From positions 62,001-126,000 of the forward strand of contig NZ_VKAB01000026.1 of the NCBI RefSeq assembly GCF_009769385.1: a stretch of DNA of 64,000 nt. Reading direction: 5' to 3'. Shown here one piece after another: positions 47,064-56,492 of the stretch. This DNA comes from Saccharothrix deserti. GTDB lineage: Bacteria; Actinomycetota; Actinomycetes; Mycobacteriales; Pseudonocardiaceae. Both the position numbers and the translations under genes were made by a program. Within the stretch, counting starts at the first letter, position 1. Each line of letters begins with the position of its first letter. The notes under the pieces were generated by a model. It worked only from the letters and a program-made list of their open reading frames with translations. It was not told where the DNA came from and searched no databases.

Positions 47064-47657
47064 TCACGAAACGCGGAGTCGCAAGTCGCCCCACGCCGAG
47101 TAGCCCACTCGGGTCACGCGTGCGTCCGCCAGAGGGCTACCGGGGGGGTTCAGCACCTGGTCGAGCATCGGGGCGAGGCTCCGGCTGAACGCCGCGTTGA
47201 GGTGGTCCGGGTCGTAGTACACGGCGACGTTGCCGACCACCCCGTGACACCGCCGCTCGTCGCAGAACGACGCCGCGCCCACCACGGCGATGCCGACGAC
47301 CTGTGCCCGCCGTCGCCGGATCTTGAACAGCACCACCAGCAGCAACGGCCAGCACAGGTAGAACTGCTCTTCCACCGACAGCGACCAGTAGTGCTGGACC
47401 GGGCTCGCCGCCGCGTTGGCCGCCGAGTAGTCCACCGACTTGGCCGCGAGCAGCCGGTTCTCCCAGTACGACGCGCTCGCGAACGCCTCCGCCGCGGTCG
47501 CCTCCCAGCGCGGGTAGGGCAGCAGGAGGTAGGCGGCGACGAGGCTGACGCCCAGCACCAGCAACGCGGCGGGCAGCAGGGCCTGGACATCGGTGCGGAA
47601 CGCCGACGCCCGCGTGCTCTCGCTCATCGAGCGCGCAATGCCGTTGTGGCCCAACAA
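47064..47657 (-). pseudogene. Acyltransferase-3/SGNH membrane protein, heavily deleted
   Basis: The frame shows a middle piece of an acyltransferase-3 domain (RTDVQALLPAALLVLGVSLV; VDYSAANAAASPVQHYWSLS; VEEQFYLCWPLLLVVLF) and then, after a jump, the C-terminus of an SGNH domain (NVAVYYDPDHLNAAFSRSLA). The first ~100 residues and several hundred between the two parts are absent; intact relatives have ~700 residues. Cannot be a working O-acetyltransferase. Confidence 0.65.
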
Positions 47658-47697
47658 TGATGCACAGTTGTGCCTACCGCCGAAGCGAGGGGCCGCG

Positions 47698-48300
47698 ATG
47701 GCGAGTTATCCGCCCGAACCGTGGGAGCTGAACGGCCGAGCGTGCGTGTCCGTGTGGCTGGTCAGGGCGACGGCACTACCGCCGTTGCCGGTGCGTCCGG
47801 TGACGGTGCTCGGGCGGGCCGTGGTGGGCACGGCGTTCGTGCACTACCAGCCGCCCGGCATGGCCTACCACGAGTTGGTGGCGGCGGTGCTGGTGCGACA
47901 GGGGCTGCGGTTCGGTGTGTCGATCACGCGCGTCTGGGTGGACAGCCCGGCGTCCCGCGCGGGTGGGCGTGAGCTGTGGGGCATCCCCAAGGAGCTGGCG
48001 GAGTTCGAGTGGGAACGGGGTCTCACCGCGTCCGCCCGTGACGTGAGCGGCACGATCGCCTCGGTGCGCGGCAGGCAGTCGCGGATCGGCGTATGGCTGC
48101 CGGTGGCGACGTCGACGTGGCAGGCGTTCAGCAGCGGTTTGGCCCGGACACCGTTGCGCGCCAAGGGATTCGTGACCGCGCTGCGGACGAGCTGGGACAT
48201 CGACCCGGCCGGGCCGCTGTCCTGGCTCCTCCCCCACCGCCCGCTGCTCAGCGTCGACATCCGGGGCATGTCGATGAAGTTCGGACCGCGCCGGCGTTAG
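47698..48300 (+). CDS. Acetoacetate decarboxylase-like protein
   Basis: The product has 200 residues from ATG 47698 with GAGGGG upstream. ADC fold: GTAFVHYQPPGMAYHELVAA and WVDSPASRAGGRELWGIPKE, where the Lys of WGIPKE corresponds to the Schiff-base region of the family. Many such proteins in actinomycetes lack known decarboxylase activity. It ends overlapping the convergent TetR gene by 4 bp. Confidence 0.82.
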   Translation: MASYPPEPWELNGRACVSVWLVRATALPPLPVRPVTVLGRAVVGTAFVHYQPPGMAYHELVAAVLVRQGLRFGVSITRVWVDSPASRAGGRELWGIPKELAEFEWERGLTASARDVSGTIASVRGRQSRIGVWLPVATSTWQAFSSGLARTPLRAKGFVTALRTSWDIDPAGPLSWLLPHRPLLSVDIRGMSMKFGPRRR

Positions 48301-49019
48301 CCGGACACCCTGGCCGCGAGACCGTCCAGCACCCGGTCGAGGCCGTAGGTGAAGTTGTCGTCGCGCAGCTTCGCCGGGTCGTCGCCCCGCCGCGCCGCGT
48401 ACTCGTCACGCAGCCGCGGGTGGTCGCGGACGGCCTGTTCGGCGGTCGACCGCACGCTGTCCGCCCACTCCTGCTCGGTCTGGCCGCTGCGGGCGAGCAG
48501 CGACAGGTACGCGGCCTCACTGGTGGTCATGCCGACGACGTACGCGATCAGCGTGCTCATCGCCTGGTCCGCCTCGCCCGGCGGGAAACCCGCCGCCCGG
48601 AACAGCGCCAGCAGCCGCTCGGACCGCGCCATCAGGTTCGGCCCCAGCTGCGCCAACCCGACCTGCCCGAACACCGAGGCGACCCACGGGTGGCGCAGCA
48701 CCATCGCGCGCAGGCTGTGCGCGCACTCGGCGACCGACGTCCGCCAGCCGACCGGGTCGTCGGCGTCACGCACCAGCATCTCGCCGTAGACCTCGTCCAC
48801 GACCAGCTCGATCAGCTCGTCCTTGTTGGCCACGTGCCGGTACAGCGACGTCGCGCCGGCACCGAGCCGGGCACCGAGGGCACGCATGCTCAGCGCCTCG
48901 ACACCTTCCGCGTCCAACAGCCGCACGGCCTCGGACACGATCCGGTCCTGGCTCAACGCGGGCTGCTCACGCGCACGGCGTTGACGGGCCCACACGGACG
49001 GGACGGTCGGTTCTGGCAT
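48297..49019 (-). CDS. TetR-family regulator (TetR_C actinobacterial type)
   Basis: The product has 240 residues. HTH at ~25-68 (RIVSEAVRLLDAEGVEALSM; RALGARLGAGATSLYRHVAN). The C-terminal domain (VDEVYGEMLVRDADDPVGWR) is of the type common in drug-responsive regulators. Divergent from a serine hydrolase with a perfect palindrome in the 124-bp gap, so probably represses both. Confidence 0.92.
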   Translation of the reverse strand: MPEPTVPSVWARQRRAREQPALSQDRIVSEAVRLLDAEGVEALSMRALGARLGAGATSLYRHVANKDELIELVVDEVYGEMLVRDADDPVGWRTSVAECAHSLRAMVLRHPWVASVFGQVGLAQLGPNLMARSERLLALFRAAGFPPGEADQAMSTLIAYVVGMTTSEAAYLSLLARSGQTEQEWADSVRSTAEQAVRDHPRLRDEYAARRGDDPAKLRDDNFTYGLDRVLDGLAARVSG

Positions 49020-49055
49020 GGGGGCCTCCTCTCACCGCCCAACCTAGCGCACGAC

Positions 49056-49092
49056 GTGCGCATTTGCGCACAACCGTCCCGCTGCGTACAGT
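49056..49092 (+). promoter_or_regulatory. Promoter of the serine hydrolase with overlapping TetR palindrome
   Basis: GTGCGCATTTGCGCAC (49056-49071) is a perfect 16-bp palindrome. Its right half supplies TTGCGC (49064-49069), followed after 17 nt by TACAGT (49087-49092), a good -35/-10 pair 51 nt before the hydrolase ATG. TGTGCGCAAGACG and GTTCGCAAGACG further on are half-site-like. Confidence 0.6.
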
Positions 49093-49143
49093 GTGCGCAA
49101 GACGAGAACAGCGTTCGCAAGACGCTCGGCCGAGGAGGAACCC

Positions 49144-50496
49144 ATGACTTTCCAGCGCGATCACTGGCAGGCCCGGCTGGACGAGCTGAGCGCCGCGAAC
49201 CACGTGCCCGGCGCGACCCTGGCCGTGCTGGTGGACGGCGAGATCCACGAGTTCGCGACCGGCGTGCTGAACCGGAACACCGGCGTGACCACGACCACCG
49301 ACTCGGTGTTCCAGCTCGGCTCGGTCGCCAAGATCTACACCGCCACCCTGGTGATGCAGCTGGTCGAAACCGGCCTGCTCGACCTCGACGCGCCGGTCCG
49401 CGCCGTGCTGCCGGACTTCGAGGTCGCCGACGACGAGGCGAGCCGGACCGTCACCCCGCGCCAACTGCTGTCCCACACCAGCGGCCTCAGCGGCGACTTC
49501 CACCTCGACACCGGACGCGGCGACGACTGCATCGCCCGCTACGTCGAGGGTTGCGCCGACCTCGCCCAGGACTGCCCGCCCGGCACCACGGTGTCCTACA
49601 GCGGCTCGGGTTACGTGGTGCTCGGCCGCATCGTGGAGGTGCTGACCGGTATGACGTGGGACCGGGCGTTGCGGGAGCGGGTCCTCGCGCCGCTGGGCCT
49701 GGACCACACGATGATGCTGCCGGAAGACCTGCTGCGCTTCCGCTCCGCCATGGGCCACCTCGGCGCGCCGGGCCGGGCCCCGGACGTCGCCCCGGTGTGG
49801 GAGATGATGCCGCGCGGGTTCGGTCCCGGCGCGATCGTCTGCGCCAGTGCCGCCGGCGTGGTCCGGCTGGCCAAGGCGCACCTCGACGGCGGGGCGTCCG
49901 TGCTCACCCCGGACGGCGTCGCGGCGATGCAGGAGCGGCAGGTCGACGTGCCGGACAAGTGGACGGTCAGCGCCGACGGCTGGGGCCTGGGCTGGACCCT
50001 CTACGACTGGGAGGGCACCCCCGGATTCGGCCACGACGGCGCGGCCACCGGCCAGTACGCCTACCTCCGCGTGGTGCCCGGCGCGGGAGTCGCCGTCGCC
50101 CTGCTCACCAACGGCGGCGGCGCGCGGCCGTTGGCCACGGCACTGCTCGGCGAACTGCTCGCGGCGACCGCCGGCGTCCCCGTGCCCGAACCCTTCGGCC
50201 CCACCGAGGCGGTCGTCGACATCACGCCGCACCTCGGCACCTACCGCCGTGAAGGCGTGGTGATCACGGTCGACACCCGCGACGGCGCGCCGCACCTGCG
50301 CTACGAGTTCGTGGACGGCATGAAGGACTACCCGTCGATGGACATGGACCTGCTGCCGGTCAGCGACACCGTGTTCGCCGCCTCGGGCGCCGGACCGTCG
50401 TTCAGCGACGCCTACATGCCGGTCGTGTTCTCCACCCTCACGGACGGCCGGAAGTGCTGCTACATCGGGATGCGGGCCGCACCGAAGGTCGCGTGA
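49144..50496 (+). CDS. Serine hydrolase, beta-lactamase/esterase family (class C fold)
   Basis: The product has 450 residues from ATG 49144 with a GAGGAGGAA ribosome site. Active-site SxxK is in QLGSVAKIYTATLVMQLVE, the tyrosine motif in VSYSGSGYVVLGRIVE, and a C-terminal GFGHDGAATG replaces KTG. No signal peptide, so cytoplasmic. Such enzymes hydrolyse esters, amides or lactams; its TetR partner suggests induction by a small molecule. Confidence 0.92.
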   Translation: MTFQRDHWQARLDELSAANHVPGATLAVLVDGEIHEFATGVLNRNTGVTTTTDSVFQLGSVAKIYTATLVMQLVETGLLDLDAPVRAVLPDFEVADDEASRTVTPRQLLSHTSGLSGDFHLDTGRGDDCIARYVEGCADLAQDCPPGTTVSYSGSGYVVLGRIVEVLTGMTWDRALRERVLAPLGLDHTMMLPEDLLRFRSAMGHLGAPGRAPDVAPVWEMMPRGFGPGAIVCASAAGVVRLAKAHLDGGASVLTPDGVAAMQERQVDVPDKWTVSADGWGLGWTLYDWEGTPGFGHDGAATGQYAYLRVVPGAGVAVALLTNGGGARPLATALLGELLAATAGVPVPEPFGPTEAVVDITPHLGTYRREGVVITVDTRDGAPHLRYEFVDGMKDYPSMDMDLLPVSDTVFAASGAGPSFSDAYMPVVFSTLTDGRKCCYIGMRAAPKVA

Positions 50497-50499
50497 GCC

Positions 50500-51152
50500 T
50501 CACTCCAGCCGGACCTCGACCCCGTTCTCCCGCGGCACATCGAGGATCTCGACGAACCGGTCGCGCCCGGACACCTCCCGCTCGCCCTCCAGCGGGAGGT
50601 GTCGGCGCGCCACGTCGTGGTCGTGCCAGACCAGGGTGAACGGCGCGACCGCACCGAACCCGCGGAGCATCCCGGGCATCCCGTCGAGTTCGCCACCGTA
50701 GTAGCCGCCGGGCCGTTCACCGCCTCCCCGATCGCGCAGTGGAAACCCGCCAGGTCGGTGACGTACCGACCGTCGAGGTGCACCACGTGGCCGGGGGGCG
50801 AGGCGGGCGGAGGAGCGGGGTCGTGGTGGCTCATGGCCACGTCCACCCACTCCCAGCGGATCCCGGTCGAGTAGGACGCCCAGAGGTTCGGCACGTCCGG
50901 GCCGCCCGCGTACCACAAATCCCAGACGGGCTTGACGTCCGGCGACGACGGGCGCGGGACACCGTTGCGGACATCCACGTCGAACAGCCCTTCACCCAGC
51001 CCGGACGGCCGGATCCCGGTGATGTCGAGGTCCAGGCACCACCCGTTGCCGGAACCCCCGCCCGGCCGCAGCTGCGCCACGTCGAGCGGCGCGGGCTCCC
51101 GCCCGACCCGGAACGCGGCGACCAGGGGGCCACGCGGCTCGAAGCCGATCAA
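50500..51152 (-). pseudogene. Barstar-domain protein with a frame break
   Basis: Starting near TTG 51152 (no better start seen), an N-terminal ~120-residue region (EPRGPLVAAFRVGREPAPLD, GWCLDLDITGIR) leads into a barstar fold: HVVHLDGRYVTDLAGFHCAI in one frame, then GGYYGGELDGMPGMLRGFG, APFTLVWHDHDVA and ILDVPRENGVEVRLE in another. One extra base in the GGCCCGG run near 50710 would restore a single frame. Barstar-like proteins inhibit barnase-type RNases and serve as immunity proteins. No toxin gene is adjacent. Confidence 0.65.
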
Positions 51153-51209
51153 CGTGACCGGACGGCGCGGCCAGGCCGTCCGACGCCGGAAGACGCCCTC
51201 CAAACGCCG

Positions 51210-51243
51210 GAGGCCGGTCCGGGCACACGCCCGGACCGGCCTC
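51210..51243. terminator. Strong hairpin terminator
   Basis: GAGGCCGGTCCGGGC (51210-51224) pairs perfectly with GCCCGGACCGGCCTC (51229-51243) around ACAC. The 15-bp stem follows the stop of the duplicated-domain protein gene by 20 bp on the minus strand. Confidence 0.8.
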
Positions 51244-51262
51244 TCCACGCGAGTGGATCCGC

Positions 51263-52027
51263 TTACTCCAATCCGCACTCGGCGAACTGCTCCAACCCTT
51301 CCGGCTTCTCGGCGACGCGGCCGATCGCGGTCTCGATCCGGTTCAGCGCGGCCGTCCGCTTGTCGGCCAACGGACCCAGGATCGCGTTGTCCACGAAGTT
51401 CGGCCCACCCTGACCCTTCGTGCTCACCAGACGGTCGTTCGCCTCCTGGATCTGCTTGTCGAGGTTCGCGAGTTCCCGCTCGACCTCGGCCTCGGCCGAG
51501 GCCGGCACCTCCACCTGAGCCAACGCGTCGAGGGGCGACGGGCACTCGATCACCTGCTCACCTTCGGCAGGCGCGGCCGCGGGCGGGGCCGTGGTCACTT
51601 CGGCGACCTCACCGGCCTCACCCAGCGCGCACTTCGCGAACTGCTCCAACCCCTCCGGCTTCTCGTCGACGCGGCCGATCGCTATCGCCATGCGGTCCAA
51701 CGCGGCGGTCCGCTTGCTGGCCAAGGGACCCAGGATCGCGTTGTCGACGAAGTTCGGTCCGCCTTCGCCTTCCGATTTGACCAACCGCTCGTTGGCCTCT
51801 TTGAGCTGCTTGTCCAGGTTCGCCAGTTCGCGGTCGACTTCGGCCTGCGCCGCCTCCGGCACCGCGGTCAGCGCGCCGACCGGCGACGGGCAGACGATGG
51901 CCTGCTCCGCCTGGTCTGGGCCTGCGGTGGCGAGCGCGACGGCCGCCGTCACGACCATCGCCGCTATGCCGACCGCACCGACGACCACCGCGCGTTTCTT
52001 ACCGAGCTGGGGACGTGTGTGCCTCAT
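51263..52027 (-). CDS. Exported or membrane-anchored protein with two copies of an unknown ~90-residue domain
   Basis: The product has 254 residues from ATG 52027 (GGAAGG upstream). A basic N-terminus and one hydrophobic segment (AVVVGAVGIAAMVVTAAVAL) form a signal or anchor. Two tandem copies follow: each begins CPSP, has ELANLDKQ then EAN, GGPNFVDNAILGPLA and ends GRV-EKPEGLEQFA-C, so each domain has a Cys at both ends that could pair as a disulphide. The copies are about 70% identical. I do not recognise the family. Single gene. Confidence 0.75.
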   Translation of the reverse strand: MRHTRPQLGKKRAVVVGAVGIAAMVVTAAVALATAGPDQAEQAIVCPSPVGALTAVPEAAQAEVDRELANLDKQLKEANERLVKSEGEGGPNFVDNAILGPLASKRTAALDRMAIAIGRVDEKPEGLEQFAKCALGEAGEVAEVTTAPPAAAPAEGEQVIECPSPLDALAQVEVPASAEAEVERELANLDKQIQEANDRLVSTKGQGGPNFVDNAILGPLADKRTAALNRIETAIGRVAEKPEGLEQFAECGLE

Positions 52028-52182
52028 GAACCACCTTCCTGTGTGGGGAGAGGCGAGTGCACCTGCGCGGCGGGGGTGACCCGTTCTCGTTGAGGAAGTA
52101 CGAGCAGTGACCGAGGGCTGTTCAGCGCCCCGCCGACATTGCTCCGTTCGGCCCACACATCCACGTCTCAACCGGTTTAGCG

Positions 52183-53397
52183 CTAGACCGAACGCACGAA
52201 CCGACCCAGCCCGTCGAGCAACCGGTCCACTTCGGCCTCGGTCGAGTAGGGGGCGAGCCCGATCCGCAGCCCGCCGGTGTCACCGAGCCCGAGCCACCGG
52301 GACGTCTCGATCGCGTAGAACGCCCCGGCCGGCGCGTTCACGTCCAACCCGGCCAGGAACCGGTACGCCTCCGCCGCCGCGTGGTCGGTGAACGTCACCA
52401 GCACCGTCGGCGTGCGCAGCCGGGCACGCGACCGCACGACCACACCGGGCAGCCCCTCCAGCCCCGCCTCGACCCTCTCCCGCAACCGGTCTTCGTGCTC
52501 TCCCACCGCCACCAGCGACGACACGATCCGCGCCCGACGCTCACCCTTGTCGCCCGCCGAAGGCGCCAGCCCGGCGATGAAGTCCACCGCGGCCGTGCAG
52601 CCGGCCAACACCTCGTACGGCAGCGTCCCCAACTCGAACCGCTCGGGCACCGCGTCCGGCGACGGCAGCAGCTTGTCCGGCCGCAGGTCCGCCAACACCT
52701 CCGGCCGCCCGGCCACCACGCCGCAGTGCGGCCCGAAGAACTTGTACGGCGAGCACGCGAAGAAGTCCGCCCCGAACGCCTCCACGTCGACGGGTTGGTG
52801 CGCGGTGAGGTGGACGCCGTCCACGTAGAACAGCGCACCCCGCGCGTGCACCAACTCGGCGATCTCCGCCAACTCGGGACGTGTTCCGATCAGGTTGGAC
52901 GCCGCCGTGACAGCCACCAACCGCGTCCGCGCCGACAACACCTCGGCCACGTCCGCCGCCGTCAGCTCACCGGTCGCCGGGTCGAACCCCACCCACCGCA
53001 CCACAGCGCCCACCGCCTCGGCCGCCTGCACCCACGGCCGCACGTTGGCGTCGTGGTCCAACCGGGTCACCACGACCTCGTCACCGGGCTGCCAGGTGCG
53101 CGCCAACGTGCGGGCGAAGTCGTAGGTCAGCTGCGTCATGCTCCGCCCGAACACCACGCCCTCAGGCGACGCGCCGAGCAGATCGGCCATCGCCCGCCGG
53201 GCGTCCGACACGATCGCGTCGGCCGCACGTTCGGCGGCGGTCACCGTGCCGCGGTTGGCCAGCGACGAGATCATCGCGCCCCGCACCGCATCCGCGACCA
53301 CCGCGGGCACCTGCGACCCGCCAGGCCCGTCGAAGTGGGCGGTCCCGGTGGCGAGCGAGGGGAACTGGGCGCGGACGGACTCGACGTCGTAAGTCAT
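52183..53397 (-). CDS. Class V aminotransferase/cysteine desulfurase-like protein
   Basis: The product has 404 residues from ATG 53397 (MTYDVESVRAQFPSL). Fold type I PLP enzyme: VVFGRSMTQLTYDFARTLAR, LFYVDGVHLTAHQPVDVEAF and PLP Lys in FFACSPYKFFGPHCGVVAGR. It has no conserved Cys loop of classical NifS at the usual place, so it falls in the cysteine desulfurase-like (SufS-related, TIGR01976) group. The product could be a selenocysteine/cysteine lyase or another PLP enzyme. No Fe-S genes nearby. Confidence 0.88.
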   Translation of the reverse strand: MTYDVESVRAQFPSLATGTAHFDGPGGSQVPAVVADAVRGAMISSLANRGTVTAAERAADAIVSDARRAMADLLGASPEGVVFGRSMTQLTYDFARTLARTWQPGDEVVVTRLDHDANVRPWVQAAEAVGAVVRWVGFDPATGELTAADVAEVLSARTRLVAVTAASNLIGTRPELAEIAELVHARGALFYVDGVHLTAHQPVDVEAFGADFFACSPYKFFGPHCGVVAGRPEVLADLRPDKLLPSPDAVPERFELGTLPYEVLAGCTAAVDFIAGLAPSAGDKGERRARIVSSLVAVGEHEDRLRERVEAGLEGLPGVVVRSRARLRTPTVLVTFTDHAAAEAYRFLAGLDVNAPAGAFYAIETSRWLGLGDTGGLRIGLAPYSTEAEVDRLLDGLGRFVRSV

Positions 53398-53460
53398 GGC
53401 ACCACTCTGACGGCGAGTCCACATCGGACCCCGGTGATCCGGGTCACCAACCTGGCGGTC

Positions 53461-55265
53461 ATGATCGAGTTAACCGCGGAGATGGTGGTAGACGGCCGCG
53501 TGCCGCGAGGTCCCGTGTTGTCACCGGACGGCCGGTGGGTCGCCTTCACGCTCGCCCCGATAGGCCGAGCCGGGAAACACCCGGTGAGCGAACTGTGGCT
53601 GGTCACCGGACTCGACCGCCGTCTACTACCTGTCGGACGCGGCGCAGCGCGGCCACCCGCAGTTGCGCCGCGTCCGCCTGGACGACGGCGTGGTCGAGCA
53701 GCTGACCACCTGGCGCGGAACCGTCGTCGACCACCTGCCGCTGGCCGGTCGGGTCGCCGTGATCGCGCACGACGAGCCGACCGAGGAGGACGCCCGACGC
53801 GCGGCCGAACGCGACGACGCGTGGGTGTGGGGCGAACGCGCCGACCCGGCCCGACTCCACCTCCTGGACCTGACCACCGGTGAGCTGAAAACCCCGCCCG
53901 GCCTGGGCGATCGACACGTGGTCGAGCTGGCCCAACGCCCGGACGGCGGCCCGCTGGCCGTGCTGACCTGGGAGACGCCGGCCCTGGACCCGGGTCTCCT
54001 CCGCCCCGCGCTGCACGTGGTGCACGACGACGGCGTGGCGCACGGCCTGGGTCCCGCACACGTCGAGGCGTCTTCCCCGGTGTGGTGGCGTGATGATCAC
54101 GGATGGCGGTTGGTCTACCTGGGCACGACCCCACCGGCCTTGGTCGGCGGACGTGCGGTTTTCGACCTCCCCGTACCGGACCCGGGAACACAATCGGGTG
54201 ATCATTGCGGGCACCGGCGTGATCGCGTTGTTCGCCGACGGCCTGGACACCACCGTCCACGCCCTCACCCCGGCCCACGCCCTCACCCCGGCCGGCTTCC
54301 GCGAGCTGTCCCGCCTGACCGGCCCGGCAGACTCCCTGACCGCGACCCGGGACACGATCACGACCCTGGTCAGCACCACCTACACCCCCGCCGACGTCCA
54401 CGCCGGCCCACCCGTCGGGCCACTGCACCGACTCACCCGCACCAGGCCCGAACTCGACGCCATCCGCTGGGGCCCGCAAGAACGCCTCGCCTACCGCGCG
54501 CACGACGGCCTACCACTGGACGGCCTGCTGCTCCTGCCACCGGGCCGAACCCGCACCGACGGCCCGTTCCCGCTGGTCACCGTCATCCACGGCGGCCCGT
54601 ACGACCGGCACGCCGACCGGTTGACACTCGCCTGGCACCCCTCCGGCCAATGGCTCGCCACCGCCGGCTACGCGGTGTTCCTGCCCAACCCGCGCGGCGG
54701 ACAGGGGCACGGCCACGAGTTCGCCGCGACCGTCGCCGGCAAAGTCGGCCTCGACGAGTGGGACGACGTGGTGACCGGCATCGACCTGCTGGTCGTCGAC
54801 GGCGTGGCCGACCCCGACCGGCTCGGCATCGGCGGCTGGAGTCACGGCGGGTTCATGGCGGCGTGGGCCGTCACCCGGACCGACCGCTTCCGGGCCGCGT
54901 TGGTGGGCGCCGGGATCAGCGACTGGGGCATGCTCGCCGCGACCGGCGAGGGCGGCGCGTTCGAGGCGGCCCTCGCCGGCAGCGCGGCCTGGGAGGGCGT
55001 CGGCCCGCACCCGCACGACCGGATCAGCCCGATCTCGCACGCCTCCCGCATCCGCACCCCCGTACTGCTCCTGCACGGCGAGGACGACACCAACGTGCCG
55101 GTCTCACAAGCCGAAGCCCTGCACCGCGCGCTGCGCCGGTTCGACGTCGAGCACGAGTACGTCGTCTACCCGCGCGAAAACCACTCGATCCGCGAACGCG
55201 CGCACCAGACCGACGTCCTGCGCCGCACCCGTGCCTGGTTCGACCGTTGGCCCACCACACCGTAG
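53461..55265 (+). pseudogene. S9 prolyl oligopeptidase, broken into three frames
   Basis: Frame one (from ATG 53461) reads the start of the beta-propeller (ELTAEMVVDGRVPRGPVLSP, PDGRWVAFTLAP). Frame two (~53613-54186) continues VYYLSDAAQRGHPQLRRVRL and ALVGGRAVFDLPVPDP. Frame three (~54187-55265) holds the rest, including FPLVTVIHGGPYDRHADRLT, catalytic Ser in GIGGWSHGGFMAAWAV, Asp region VLLLHGEDDTNVPV and His in YPRENHSIRE. At each junction some 15-25 propeller residues also appear missing. The C-terminal alpha/beta hydrolase domain is intact but has no good start. Confidence 0.7.
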
Positions 55266-55277
55266 TCCACTATGGAC
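55265..55277. repeat. Interspersed palindrome GTCCACTATGGAC
   Basis: At the end of the S9 pseudogene; an identical 13-mer occurs at 62162-62174 and variants with the same arms at 562-574 and 30557-30569. Confidence 0.6.
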
Positions 55278-55314
55278 GGTCTGGATCAGCGTCCCGACAA
55301 CACGCTCCCCCAAC

Positions 55315-55944
55315 TCACAGGTGTTCCCGGAACCACGCACCCGCCAGCCGGGCGACCTCATCCAACGCCCCCGGCTCCTCGAACAGGTGCGTCGCCCCCT
55401 CGACCACCTCGATCCGGTGAACCGTCGCCAACCGCTCCGCCGCCGCCCGGTTCAACTCCAGCACCTGCTCGTCCCGACCACCCACGATCAGCAACGTCGG
55501 CGCACGCACCCGCGCCAGCGCGCTCCCCGCCAGATCCGGCCGTCCGCCGCGCGACACCACCGCCTTGACCAGGTACGTCCCAGCCGCCGCGACCAGTGCC
55601 GCCGCCGCACCCGTGCTCGCGCCGAACAGCCCGATCGGCAGCCCGCGCGTCGCCGGGTACCGCGACGTCCACTCCACCGACGCCGCCACCCGTTCCGCCA
55701 ACAACTCGATGTCGAACCGCAGGTGACCGGTGACGCGGTCCTCCCGCTCCTCACGCTCCGTCAACAAGTCCATCAACAGCGTGGCGAACCCGTCCCGGCG
55801 CAGCGATTCGGCCACGGAGCGGTTGCGCCCGCTGTGCCGGGAACTGCCCGAACCGTGCGCGAACACCACCACACCGGCGGGTTCGTCCGGCACCCCGAGG
55901 TCCGCGGCCAAGTCGACACCCCAGGCGTCGACCGACACCGCCAT
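55315..55944 (-). CDS. Alpha/beta hydrolase (dienelactone hydrolase-like)
   Basis: The product has 209 residues. The start at 55944 (MAVSVDAWGV) is preferred over 55962 because GAGGAG lies about 7 nt upstream. Oxyanion strand GVVVFAHGSGSSRHSGRNRS, nucleophile elbow GLFGASTGAAAALVAA, Asp in TLLIVGGRDEQV and His in GATHLFEEPG. Widely found in actinomycetes beside phosphoribosyltransferase genes, but that partner is absent here. Confidence 0.88.
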   Translation of the reverse strand: MAVSVDAWGVDLAADLGVPDEPAGVVVFAHGSGSSRHSGRNRSVAESLRRDGFATLLMDLLTEREEREDRVTGHLRFDIELLAERVAASVEWTSRYPATRGLPIGLFGASTGAAAALVAAAGTYLVKAVVSRGGRPDLAGSALARVRAPTLLIVGGRDEQVLELNRAAAERLATVHRIEVVEGATHLFEEPGALDEVARLAGAWFREHL

Positions 55945-56082
55945 CGTGCCGCTCCTCGTCATGTCTTCCGGGGTTCACCGGCAGGCACCCCGGCAAACGG
56001 CCCGCGTCCGACGCGGATACCCACCGCACGCCGGGTAACCCATTCGGTGTCACCCGTTCCGACCAGCACGGGAGGAGTCACC

Positions 56083-56343
56083 ATGGCTGACGAACGACCG
56101 CAGCCCGACCAGCGATCCCTGTCCGAGCAGCAAGAGGGGTTGGAAAGGCGGCGGGACACCGGCCGGGACCGCGCCCTGCGACGCGACGCCGACGCGGCCG
56201 CACCCCAGTTCACCGCACCCGACGGCGGCGGCGACTTCGCGCACCACGAGCCGACCGCCATCGCCGACGAAGCCGGGTCGACCTACCCGGCGAGCCCGGA
56301 AGAGCAAGCCATGCACATCGAGACCGAAGAAGACCGCGGCTGA
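56083..56343 (+). CDS. Small acidic disordered protein
   Basis: The product has 86 residues from ATG 56083 with a strong GGGAGGAG. Highly polar (EQQEGLERRRDTGRDRALRR; EEQAMHIETEED). No fold or family recognised. A CGACC-rich low-complexity stretch follows to about 56420. Confidence 0.6.
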   Translation: MADERPQPDQRSLSEQQEGLERRRDTGRDRALRRDADAAAPQFTAPDGGGDFAHHEPTAIADEAGSTYPASPEEQAMHIETEEDRG

Positions 56344-56492
56344 CCCGCGACCGACCCGCCCCAACCCAACCCGACACAGACCGACCGACCCGACCGCGAC
56401 CGACCCGACACAGTGGACAGCTCCTCGGCCGTTCGCGCGCCATTGATCCCGGCGGACTCGCCGCGCCCCCGCCACACACGCCTGGAGATGCC

